A stretch of DNA of 13,222 nucleotides from Spirochaetaceae bacterium (GCA_031258615.1 JAIRMP010000122.1:1-13222); one strand, 5' to 3'; positions 7,257 through 13,222 are shown, numbered from the stretch's first letter. Notes: generated from the letters alone by a model not told the origin. Numbers and translations: made by a program.

Positions 7257-7490
7257 TTACTTAAAAAGATCTTTTGGGTTAATGTTCAAAGCGTTTGCTA
7301 TTTTTATAATGGTAATCAGTGACGGCATTTTTTTTCCTGTCTCGATACTGGCAATAAAACTCTGGGACAAATTGGAGTGTAAGGACAACGTCATCTGAGA
7401 AAAACCCTTTTGGGCACGGATTTTTTTGATTTGAGATATTACATACCGTATTTGATCTGACACATCCATAATAAAAAAATAACCATACAT
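7257..7490 (-). CDS. small XRE-family helix-turn-helix transcriptional regulator
   Basis: This encodes 77 aa, essentially one Cro/C1-type HTH domain: IKKIRAQKGFSQMTLSLHSN, then the recognition part SQSFIASIETGKKMPSL, then IIKIANALNINPKDLF, which matches the family pattern throughout. No further domain is present, so it is the single-domain size seen for restriction-modification controllers, small phage-type repressors and antitoxins. ATG 7490 has only a weak GAAAGA upstream; ATG 7469 (MDVSDQ) may be the real start. No toxin, methylase or phage gene adjoins it, so its target is unknown. Its DNA is more AT-rich than the flanking genes, which suggests acquisition. Confidence 0.85.
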   Translation of the reverse strand: MYGYFFIMDVSDQIRYVISQIKKIRAQKGFSQMTLSLHSNLSQSFIASIETGKKMPSLITIIKIANALNINPKDLFK

Positions 7491-7552
7491 CGGAAATCTT
7501 TCAACAGCCGATATAAGCTAATGGAATATCTCAAAAACGCTCTTCGTATACG

Positions 7553-7601
7553 AATTCGAGTCTGTCCACAAAGTCGGTTACTTTGCGGACAGACTCGAAT
7601 T
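7553..7601. repeat. long imperfect inverted repeat (22-bp arms, 5-nt loop)
   Basis: Arms 7553-7574 and 7580-7601 pair over 22 bp with a single G-T-type mismatch; both carry the core GAGTCTGTCC and its complement. It lies in the 265-bp gap between the XRE gene and ilvC. It is downstream of ilvC and upstream of XRE (both minus strand), so it could end ilvC transcription or be a mobile palindrome. No T-run is evident on the minus strand. Confidence 0.65.
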
Positions 7602-7644
7602 AATGACAGGTGGGGCGGCGGTAAATTTCTCACAAGTCAAGCGC

Positions 7645-7753
7645 CCCGCCATCCCGAACGCGTTGCTTGGAAGCCGCTGGCCAGCCTGGCGGGAAATACC
7701 CGGTGAGCCGGACGCACCCGCCAGCCCGAACGCGCCGCGTGGAAGCCGCTGGC
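7645..7753. repeat. direct repeat pair, 37 bp each, 72 bp apart
   Basis: Copies at 7645-7681 and 7717-7753 share CCCGCC, CCCGAACGCG and TGGAAGCCGCTGGC with few differences. The second copy ends 2 bp before the ilvC stop codon. The DNA is GC-rich and no gene is seen in it. Its nature is unknown: tandem duplication or copies of a dispersed repeat. Confidence 0.6.
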
Positions 7754-7755
7754 GA

Positions 7756-8760
7756 CTATTTTTCGGAGGGTTTTTCCAGCCAGGGCATCATGGAGCGGAG
7801 TTCGGCGCCGACCTCTTCTATAGGGTGGGACGCTTCTATCGCCCGCATCCGGTTAAAGTGAGGGCGGTTGACCTGGTTTTCCGAGATCCAATCCTTTGCG
7901 AAAGAGCCGTCCTGAATGTTTTTTAGTATCTTGCGCATAGCGTTTTTGGTATCGTCAGTGATAATTTTTGAGCCGCTGATGTAGTCGCCGTATTCGGCTG
8001 TGTCCGATATAGAGTAGCGCATGAACGAGAGGCCGCCCCTGTTTACAAGGTCGATGATCAGCTTCATCTCGTGCATCACCTCGAAGTAGGCGCTTTCAGG
8101 CTGGTAGCCGGCTTCGGTAAGCACCTCGTAGCCGCACTTCATCAGGGCGGAGACGCCGCCGCAGAGGACGGCCTGCTCGCCGAACAGGTCAGTTTCCGTT
8201 TCTTCTTTGAACGTAGTCTCCAGCACGCCGGCCCGCGCGCCGCCGATCGCGGCGGCGTAGGCAAGCCCAAGCCGTTTAGCGTCGCCGGTAGCGTCATGGT
8301 GGACCGCGATAAGGCAGGGGACACCGGCGCCCGCCTTGTACTGCTCGCGAACCGTATGGCCCGGGCCTTTGGGCGCTATCATCACCACGTTCACGTCCGT
8401 GGGCGGCACAATCTGCCCGAAGTGGATGTTAAAGCCGTGCGCGAAGGCCAGCGTCTTGCCGGCCTTAAGGTTCGGTTTTATCGACTCGTTGTAAAGCCGC
8501 GCCTGTTTTTCATCATTGATAAGAATCATAATGAAGTCCGCTTCAGCCGCCGCGTCCGCCGCCGTTTTGACGGTAAGCCCCGCCGCCTCAGCCTTTTTCC
8601 ACGACTTTGAGCCCTCGTAAAGTCCTACAATGATTTTTAACCCCGATTCTTTCGCGTTCAGGGCGTGCGCGTGCCCCTGCGAACCGTATCCGATCACAGC
8701 GACCGTTTTGCCTTTTAACGCGCCCAGATCGCAGTCTTTTTCATAGTACATTATTGCCAT
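7756..8760 (-). CDS. ilvC: ketol-acid reductoisomerase (NADP+), class I
   Basis: This encodes 334 aa, the normal class I length. The Rossmann motif is VIGYGSQGHAHALN (residues 22-35), with catalytic-region His108 in LAFAHGFNIHF. The metal and substrate residues sit where expected: Asp191 and Glu195 in DLFGEQ, Glu227 and Glu231 in YFEVMHEMK, and Ser252 in RYSISDTAEYGD. The enzyme isomerises and reduces 2-acetolactate or 2-aceto-2-hydroxybutyrate in valine, leucine and isoleucine synthesis. The cofactor loop reads LYEGSKSWKKA; the serines fit NADPH use, though the Arg often found at the Tyr position is absent. ATG 8760 is preceded by GGAGG (8766-8770) at 5 nt. No ilvB, ilvN, ilvD or leu genes adjoin it, so it appears to be transcribed alone. 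Confidence 0.97.
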   Translation of the reverse strand: MAIMYYEKDCDLGALKGKTVAVIGYGSQGHAHALNAKESGLKIIVGLYEGSKSWKKAEAAGLTVKTAADAAAEADFIMILINDEKQARLYNESIKPNLKAGKTLAFAHGFNIHFGQIVPPTDVNVVMIAPKGPGHTVREQYKAGAGVPCLIAVHHDATGDAKRLGLAYAAAIGGARAGVLETTFKEETETDLFGEQAVLCGGVSALMKCGYEVLTEAGYQPESAYFEVMHEMKLIIDLVNRGGLSFMRYSISDTAEYGDYISGSKIITDDTKNAMRKILKNIQDGSFAKDWISENQVNRPHFNRMRAIEASHPIEEVGAELRSMMPWLEKPSEK

Positions 8761-8785
8761 GATTGCCTCCAAATTGTTTTAAATT

Positions 8786-8814
8786 ATCTTACACGCCTCC
8801 CACCCCTTTGTTAA
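8786..8814 (-). promoter_or_regulatory. ilvC: sigma-70-type promoter of ilvC
   Basis: Reading the minus strand: TTAACA (8814-8809, 5/6), a 17-bp spacer, TAAGAT (8791-8786, 4/6). The expected start near 8779 leaves a leader of about 18 nt carrying the GGAGG site. That is too short for an attenuator or riboswitch. Confidence 0.45.
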
Positions 8815-8864
8815 GGCCGCCGTCAGTTGCGCCAGCAATTTTATCCGTCTGTAGGGTCTTGCTC

Positions 8865-8900
8865 CCCCGCCGCAAACTTGTTTGCGCCTCTGCGGCGGGG
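8865..8900. repeat. GC-rich hairpin upstream of ilvC
   Basis: CCCCGCCGCA (8865-8874) pairs exactly with TGCGGCGGGG (8891-8900). An alternative inner stem CGCAAAC/GTTTGCG (8871-8877 with 8880-8886) competes with it. The GTTTGCGCC stretch recurs in the large hairpin at 12295-12341, so the two may belong to one palindrome family. Confidence 0.55.
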
Positions 8901-9070
8901 CGGTTCATTTAAACCACTTTTCAGCCCCAATGTCGCATAACATTCCGGCTGTTGCGAACCTTAGGTTTGACGCGATATACAGAGACACGGAACATACACA
9001 GATTCACGGGTTGTGTTTTGTGGGGTGTTCCATCCAATTGGCCGCCCCTTTTGAGGTTTGCGCCGATCCT

Positions 9071-12070
9071 TTATAAAACCACTTCGACTATTACATCGGC
9101 TACTACATCCGCTACTTCGGCTACTACCTCCGCAACCTCCGCAACTTCAGCTACTTCGGCGGCTTCAGCTACCTCCGCGGCTTCGGCAGCTTCCGCGGCT
9201 TCGGCGGCTTCCGCGGCTTCGGCGGCTTCCGCGGCTTCGGCAGCTTCCGCGGCTTCCGCGGCTTCGGCAGCTTCCGCGGCTTCGGCAGCTTCCGCGGCTT
9301 CAACCGGCACATCGGCAGGATCGACAGGGAGGTCATCTATATTCAATTCACCGCCTTCCTCCTCAACTACCTCGGCCTGCTCATCTACTTCGTCCGCCTG
9401 TTCATCCGCTTTTTTATAAGCTGCTTCGTCAGCAGGCAACTTTGTTCTCACCCATCTTGCAAAAGCCTTTATAGCCTCTATGAGACCAAAACCAAGGAGA
9501 AAGGTTGTTACGCCTACACCGATATTGATCCCAACCGTCTTCCATGTAAACATATTTGCCCCATATTCGGCAGACGCATTCGGATTCGGATTCGGATTCG
9601 GCGACGGTAATTGCCCAAAAATGTTGCCTTTTTCCGGCGGCTGGGTTCCGTCTTTCCACACTTTTCCGAAAAACTGATTGCCTATGGTTGGGTTATCTTT
9701 GGTAGAATAGTAATTTATGTAGAAATATACCGAGCCATTTTCAATATTTCCGTCTTCAGTTCTCCAACTCAAGGTATTATCGGAGAATTTGTAGTTATTT
9801 ACCTGTTCATCGCCATACTTCACTACGGCCGTATCACCCGGCTTTTCAACCGTGAAGGATTTGTCTTTCGCAAAGCTGCCGCTTCCGCTGTTCAAATAGG
9901 TATCGTACACAGCCGTCCAATCGGAAAGGGGTTTTCCTTCGGTTCCGATAAGGCCATATATTGGTTTGCCATTGTAGGTTCCAGAAAACTGCGGCCCGAT
10001 ATAGGCATCGGGCGGCAGGGGCTTTCCATCATCGTTAGTTAAAAATTGGAATGTCAATTCCGCGCTGCTTGCATTCCCGCTTTTATCCCAGGAAAGCTTG
10101 CTTTGTTTATAGACAAACTGCTTAATTAAAACTCCATTTACCGCAACGGCGCCTTTTTGGACCACTACTATAACCGGATTCTTGGTATCCTTGTCAACGA
10201 ATCCGTTGTACGAACCGCTATAGAAGTTCAAATCTTCATTCGATATGGTATTGTACGCGGCGGTAATCGCATCTACTGTTGTGTCATAGCCCTGCGCCTT
10301 AATCCACGCGTTTATCGTTTCGATACCGTCTTCATGGTCGCGGTTTTTCCTTAAAACATCAGCGAATTTTTTGGCGAAACCCGGATTACGCAGCTCGTAC
10401 TGCACAAATTCAGACGCGACATCAGCATCAGTCTTTTTCATTACCATACGGATGCGGCCTGAATGTCCTGATAAAACAGCCTCTTTTTCCCTGTCGCTTA
10501 ATCCTGTTTTTGTCCGTAAAAACGCCTCCGGCGAGCGGCGAAACTGTCGCGCCTGTTTTGGATCCAGCGCAAGATCGCGCATCATTTCGTACATCGCCTG
10601 CGATGCCCGCGACTTTTTGTAATCCTTGGGTGTTTCATGGCTTTCCAAGGCCTGTATTGCCGCCAGTTCCCGCTCGCCATAAGGCTTACCCGGCGCAAAG
10701 GGCCCCGAATAGGGGGTATCTTTAAGCAAACGAAGTCCCAGTTTTTTGGCGGTTTTTTCCGATGCGGGACGAAATGTTTTTGGCGGAATATAAAACGTTG
10801 ATATGCCGCTTATCATTTTTGCCACCTCCGGCTTACGCAAATCTTTCAGCAGCAGGCGATCCTTTCTCGGCGCGGACAGGGTATACTGTGACGCTATATA
10901 ATGCACAAACTCATGTTCCTCACCGTATTCCTCAATGAGCCTGTCTACCAGAACATCAAACTTCTGGTGTTTGAAGCCCGAAAAATTGAAACCAAGATCG
11001 CCAACACTGCCGACCTGAAAGATGATTACATGGCAATCAGTTAGCAAAGGCCGTTCCCGTAACAGCAGGTCGGTAGCCTCCACCGTCTGACATCCCGGGC
11101 GGGACGGATCGACGCTTAAATCGGCAAAGAGGTTGTCCTCGGCAGAGACCCCCGCCAGCATTTCCGCCCGGAATCCTTCATTCCACGCTATCTGCAACGC
11201 GCGGTGCGAGGGGTTGACAAAGACTCCCGGATGCCCGTAGAAAACGCCTGCCACATACTTTCCCTTCCGCAATTCCCGCAGCATAAGTTCCGCCATCTGG
11301 GTATAGGTCTGGTGACGGGGTTTATCATTGTCGTAATACCGGTATAAATCGTGGGCGCTTTTGGCGTTTTGCTCTATAAAGAGTTCAGTGGCCGGGTCCG
11401 CAACCGCATAAAATACCTCGTCCGCATTCTGTACATGCGCAAGCCCTTCCAGAGTGAACTGTCCTATACTGCGTATTCCCGAGCCGATCAGTACCAGATA
11501 CCCGCTCCGGTGTCCTGACGGCGGCATCCGGGGGCGTTTGAGGCCGGGCTTCACGGCGCTCTTATCAGTCCCCGCTGCTTTTCCCGCTGTTGCTACAATC
11601 GTTGACGCTTCAACTTCAACAACTTCAATCGTTTCCGCTGCCGCTTCAGCAATTTCGACAACTTCCAAAACAACCGGTTCAGGCGGCGTAAAGGGCTCGG
11701 ATATACCGTCAAGCTTATTCGCAAATTCCGCCTGAGTAATTTCCTCTCCCTTGCCCGTATCATCGATAGTTCCATTAACCATATCTTTTAAAACCTCCTC
11801 TCCGTTCGGAGCAATTTGTTTACCGTTCAATTCCAGGAATTTTTTGACAACTTCCAAAGCCGTCCGTTTGTTTCCGTCCACGAATATATGCCCCTGCACG
11901 ATCCGTTGTGCAAGAACATACGCCTGTGCTGAAAGAGCGGGCGTATAATCAAATATCGCCGTGTCGTTCAGGGCATCAAGATTATCCTGATTGAATACCT
12001 CACATCTTCCGGTAATTGCCTGATTTATCGCAATAATGTCTTCAGGCGAAAGATAATTAAAATTAGTCAT
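9071..12070 (-). CDS. fused Doc/Fic-like domain + borosin-type peptide backbone N-methyltransferase + precursor-like C-terminus
   Basis: This encodes 999 aa; ATG 12070 is chosen for its GGAGG 5 nt upstream. Residues 1-124 are Doc-like (YLSPEDIIAIN; Fic motif HIFVDGNKR at 61-69). Residues about 133-160 are a V/E/A-rich linker. Residues about 188-430 are a tetrapyrrole-methylase-fold SAM enzyme very close to the borosin enzymes OphMA/SonM: LIGSGIRSIGQFTLE, FYGHPGVFVNPSHRA, GVSAEDNLFADL, ISTFYIPP. The equivalents of OphMA Arg72, Tyr76 and Tyr98 are Arg252, Tyr256 and Tyr278. Residues about 488-545 resemble the borosin-binding domain of SonA, and 547-608 a Nif11-type leader. Two beta-rich repeats (614-806), a PN linker, a hydrophobic segment (845-868), an acidic stretch, (EAA)n (924-966) and a Val-rich tail follow. 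The methyltransferase call is strong; self-methylation, the core location and the role of Doc are inferred. Confidence 0.88.
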   Translation of the reverse strand: MTNFNYLSPEDIIAINQAITGRCEVFNQDNLDALNDTAIFDYTPALSAQAYVLAQRIVQGHIFVDGNKRTALEVVKKFLELNGKQIAPNGEEVLKDMVNGTIDDTGKGEEITQAEFANKLDGISEPFTPPEPVVLEVVEIAEAAAETIEVVEVEASTIVATAGKAAGTDKSAVKPGLKRPRMPPSGHRSGYLVLIGSGIRSIGQFTLEGLAHVQNADEVFYAVADPATELFIEQNAKSAHDLYRYYDNDKPRHQTYTQMAELMLRELRKGKYVAGVFYGHPGVFVNPSHRALQIAWNEGFRAEMLAGVSAEDNLFADLSVDPSRPGCQTVEATDLLLRERPLLTDCHVIIFQVGSVGDLGFNFSGFKHQKFDVLVDRLIEEYGEEHEFVHYIASQYTLSAPRKDRLLLKDLRKPEVAKMISGISTFYIPPKTFRPASEKTAKKLGLRLLKDTPYSGPFAPGKPYGERELAAIQALESHETPKDYKKSRASQAMYEMMRDLALDPKQARQFRRSPEAFLRTKTGLSDREKEAVLSGHSGRIRMVMKKTDADVASEFVQYELRNPGFAKKFADVLRKNRDHEDGIETINAWIKAQGYDTTVDAITAAYNTISNEDLNFYSGSYNGFVDKDTKNPVIVVVQKGAVAVNGVLIKQFVYKQSKLSWDKSGNASSAELTFQFLTNDDGKPLPPDAYIGPQFSGTYNGKPIYGLIGTEGKPLSDWTAVYDTYLNSGSGSFAKDKSFTVEKPGDTAVVKYGDEQVNNYKFSDNTLSWRTEDGNIENGSVYFYINYYSTKDNPTIGNQFFGKVWKDGTQPPEKGNIFGQLPSPNPNPNPNASAEYGANMFTWKTVGINIGVGVTTFLLGFGLIEAIKAFARWVRTKLPADEAAYKKADEQADEVDEQAEVVEEEGGELNIDDLPVDPADVPVEAAEAAEAAEAAEAAEAAEAAEAAEAAEAAEAAEAAEAAEAAEVAEAAEVAEVAEVAEVVAEVADVVADVIVEVVL
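9172..9301 (-). repeat. 9-bp tandem repeat coding for (EAA)n
   Basis: About 14 consecutive 9-bp units encode Glu-Ala-Ala (residues 924-966 of the borosin-type protein). Codons alternate so that an 18-bp higher-order period (GAAGCCGCG then GAAGCTGCC or GAAGCCGCC) is visible. Units degenerate towards the C-terminus into AEV, then VVAEVADVVAD. The unit length is a multiple of three, so slippage would change length but not frame. An (EAA)n chain should form a long rigid helix. Confidence 0.9.
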
Positions 12071-12075
12071 ACCAT

Positions 12076-12080
12076 CCTCC
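12076..12080 (-). promoter_or_regulatory. ribosome binding site deciding the start of the borosin-type gene
   Basis: Perfect GGAGG on the minus strand, 5 nt before ATG 12070. It places the start exactly at the Doc-like domain and excludes the 69 extra codons of open frame upstream. Confidence 0.8.
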
Positions 12081-12250
12081 AAAAAAATAAATGGCCAGCA
12101 AATGTCCGGCGCAACACGCAGATCGATGCGGGTGTATTTCGATAACAACCGGGCATCCGGCATTTCCCCTTCCGGGAAACTGTTTCCCCGCCGGATCAGT
12201 TTTTCCGGCGGAGAAATACTTTTAATGAGCGGGGCATAGGCTCCGCTTGG

Positions 12251-12290
12251 ACAACCGCTGTGCGGTTGGACAACCACCTACGGCGGTTGT
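12251..12290. repeat. interleaved short palindromes with ACAACCGC arms
   Basis: ACAACCGC (12251-12258) can pair with GCGGTTG at 12262-12268 (3-nt loop) or with GCGGTTGT at 12283-12290. Three related CAACC/GGTTG modules thus give alternative folds. Confidence 0.55.
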
Positions 12291-12294
12291 CTCC

Positions 12295-12341
12295 GAAGTT
12301 TGCGCCGCAAGCCGCGAAGCGGCTTGCTTTGCGCAAACTTC
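12295..12341. repeat. large 47-bp hairpin upstream of the borosin-type gene
   Basis: The outer stem GAAGTTTGCGC (12295-12305) pairs with GCGCAAACTTC (12331-12341). The inner stem GCAAGCCGC (12307-12315) pairs with GCGGCTTGC (12319-12327) around a GAA loop. Only one base on one side and three on the other are unpaired. It lies about 50 bp past the stop of the surface-protein gene; it lacks a T-run on the minus strand, so it is more likely a palindromic repeat or an mRNA-stabilising structure than a simple terminator. Confidence 0.6.
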
Positions 12342-12387
12342 AGGACTTTTTCCCGGCTGCGATGTGCGCCGGGAGGCACGTTACGAA

Positions 12388-13222
12388 TTAGCTAGAGGAA
12401 CTCGCGAGATCCGCCGCTGTTGTATTCCTATCAATCTGCACCGGGGCCGCCGCATTCGCGGTGCTATGCTGGATAACGCCGTCTACCAGGCTGACGTTAA
12501 GACTGTTTGCGTTATAAGACCCTGTACCGTCCACAATAGCGCCGGTGAAAGCGGTTCCGGGGCTGCTGGTGCCGACAATGGCCAGGCTGTCGCTCAGCTT
12601 GATGCCGTCCGAGTTTGCGGACAGCGTGATGGTCGAATCGGCTGACGTGGCATCAAAGGTGATTTTCCCGGCGGCGCTCAGATCGAGCGTGAATTTCGTG
12701 GTTCCGCTTATGGTAAGCGCCTGCGGGGCACCAGTCGACAGCAGGTTAAGCTCCGCATTCGCGCCTGAGGGCGTAAGCGTCGCCGAAGTCCCGCCGGTTA
12801 TGGCGCCGGCGGCAGCGCTGGTTGCCGCAAAGGTTACGGTGTCCGTACCCGCCGTCCATGTCGAGCCCGCGCCCTTCAGCACCGCCGTGGCGCCGATTTT
12901 CACACTGCCCGTTCCCGCTATGGTGATGCTGCCATTGGCCGCAAGCACGAGGGACGCGGCGTCGCCGCTATACGTGAGGGTTACCGCGCCGTCCGCCGCC
13001 GCTCCCGCCAGACCGCCAGTGCCGCTTGTCAGTGTACCCTTCTCGATGGTTACCGAATTATTGGCAGTACCGAAAATGACCTTGCCCGCCGAAGCGTTAA
13101 TAACCTGGCTGACAACGCCGGTAACTGACGGTATGGTTACGCCCGTCGTGTTGGTAATGGTAAGCCCGTTGGTTATCAACGGAGCCGCGGTCAGTGTAAC
13201 CACCCCCGTGCCGCCGATGGTA
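12388..13222 (-). CDS. 3' part of a large beta-strand-repeat surface or secreted protein
   Basis: 277 codons are visible; the frame stays open to the right edge, so the N-terminus, including any signal peptide, lies outside. Composition is dominated by Ala, Gly, Ser and Thr, with repeating strand-turn units such as GSITIAGTGSVKIG, TLTYSGDAASLVLAANG and GKITFDATSADSTITLSANS. This is characteristic of right-handed beta-helix or autotransporter-passenger-like proteins. It ends in LASSSS with no visible beta-barrel, sorting motif or membrane segment. Such proteins are usually surface-exposed adhesins or S-layer-like proteins, but nothing here proves that. It is on the same strand as the borosin-type gene, 317 bp upstream of it. 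A GTG at 13203 could be misread as a start; no ribosome site supports it. Confidence 0.75.
   Translation of the reverse strand, partial: TIGGTGVVTLTAAPLITNGLTITNTTGVTIPSVTGVVSQVINASAGKVIFGTANNSVTIEKGTLTSGTGGLAGAAADGAVTLTYSGDAASLVLAANGSITIAGTGSVKIGATAVLKGAGSTWTAGTDTVTFAATSAAAGAITGGTSATLTPSGANAELNLLSTGAPQALTISGTTKFTLDLSAAGKITFDATSADSTITLSANSDGIKLSDSLAIVGTSSPGTAFTGAIVDGTGSYNANSLNVSLVDGVIQHSTANAAAPVQIDRNTTAADLASSSS

Larger units (their letters stand above)
8761..9070. other. intergenic region between the borosin-type gene and ilvC
   Basis: It contains the ilvC promoter and ribosome site at the left and a GC-rich hairpin at 8865-8900. The remaining 8901-9070 shows no gene and no clear T-tailed terminator for the upstream minus-strand gene. 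A weak dyad, GGAACA...TGTTCC, spans about 8989-9033. Confidence 0.6.
12071..12387. other. intergenic region with several palindromes
   Basis: This lies between two minus-strand genes. The reading frame of the borosin-type gene stays open up to 12277, but this part has no ribosome site of its own and is full of palindromes, so it is taken as non-coding. It holds hairpins at 12188-12211 (CCGCCGGA/TCCGGCGG), 12251-12290 and 12295-12341, plus CCCGGC/GCCGGG near 12352-12373. No convincing promoter hexamers were found for the downstream gene. Confidence 0.6.

Noticed and set aside
7257..7490. XRE protein as the antitoxin for the Doc domain
   Set aside because: It is more than 4 kb from the Doc-like segment with ilvC in between, and Doc partners are Phd/YefM-type rather than XRE.
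8071..8610. 179-codon plus-strand open frame
   Set aside because: It is the antisense shadow of ilvC, which is fully conserved on the other strand.
8952..9474. Plus-strand open frames rich in Ser-Ala or Leu-Arg-Pro repeats
   Set aside because: They are antisense shadows of the (EAA)n coding repeat; repetitive DNA keeps all frames open, and there is no ribosome site or recognisable protein.
12071..12277. In-frame extension of the borosin-type gene upstream by 69 codons
   Set aside because: There is no ribosome site at 12277, the stretch is palindrome-rich, and a perfect GGAGG precedes ATG 12070 exactly where the Doc fold begins.

Overview
The window looks like chromosomal DNA of a spirochaete, most likely a Treponema (possibly a gut-associated one). 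This is inferred from three things: lipoprotein signal peptides with a loose lipobox, the block DUF4912 protein / GH57 protein / lipoprotein / scpA / scpB / pseudouridine synthase, and intergenic DNA rich in short GC palindromes. No rRNA, tRNA or CRISPR array is visible.

Layout. Positions 1-10 hold only the first codons of a divergent minus-strand gene. Positions 88-6079 form a plus-strand run: a DUF4912 protein overlaps (ATGA) a GH57 alpha-glucan-type enzyme, followed by a lipoprotein, then the chromosome-segregation pair scpA-scpB and an RluB/RsuA-type 23S/16S rRNA pseudouridine synthase. A VanY-type D,D-carboxypeptidase lipoprotein (6054-6902, minus) converges on the last of these with a 26-bp overlap. 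Positions 6903-7755 are a palindrome-rich accessory stretch with one small XRE regulator (7257-7490, minus). ilvC (7756-8760, minus) stands alone with its own promoter.

The most unusual object is the 999-residue minus-strand gene at 9071-12070. Its N-terminus is a Doc/Fic-like domain with the full HxFxDGNKR signature. It is joined to a borosin-type peptide-backbone alpha-N-methyltransferase (OphMA/SonM family), whose catalytic Arg/Tyr residues are all present. Next come a SonA-like borosin-binding helical domain, a Nif11-like leader segment, two copies of a beta-rich domain, a Gly/Val-rich hydrophobic segment, an acidic stretch, an (EAA)n repeat encoded by a 9/18-bp tandem repeat, and a Val-rich C-terminus. 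I read it as a fused, self-modifying borosin-type RiPP precursor/enzyme with an added toxin-family domain. I do not know of this architecture.

Upstream on the same strand (12388 to the right edge) is the 3' part of a large Gly/Ser/Thr/Ala-rich beta-repeat surface protein. A 317-bp gap holding several strong palindromes separates it from the borosin gene.
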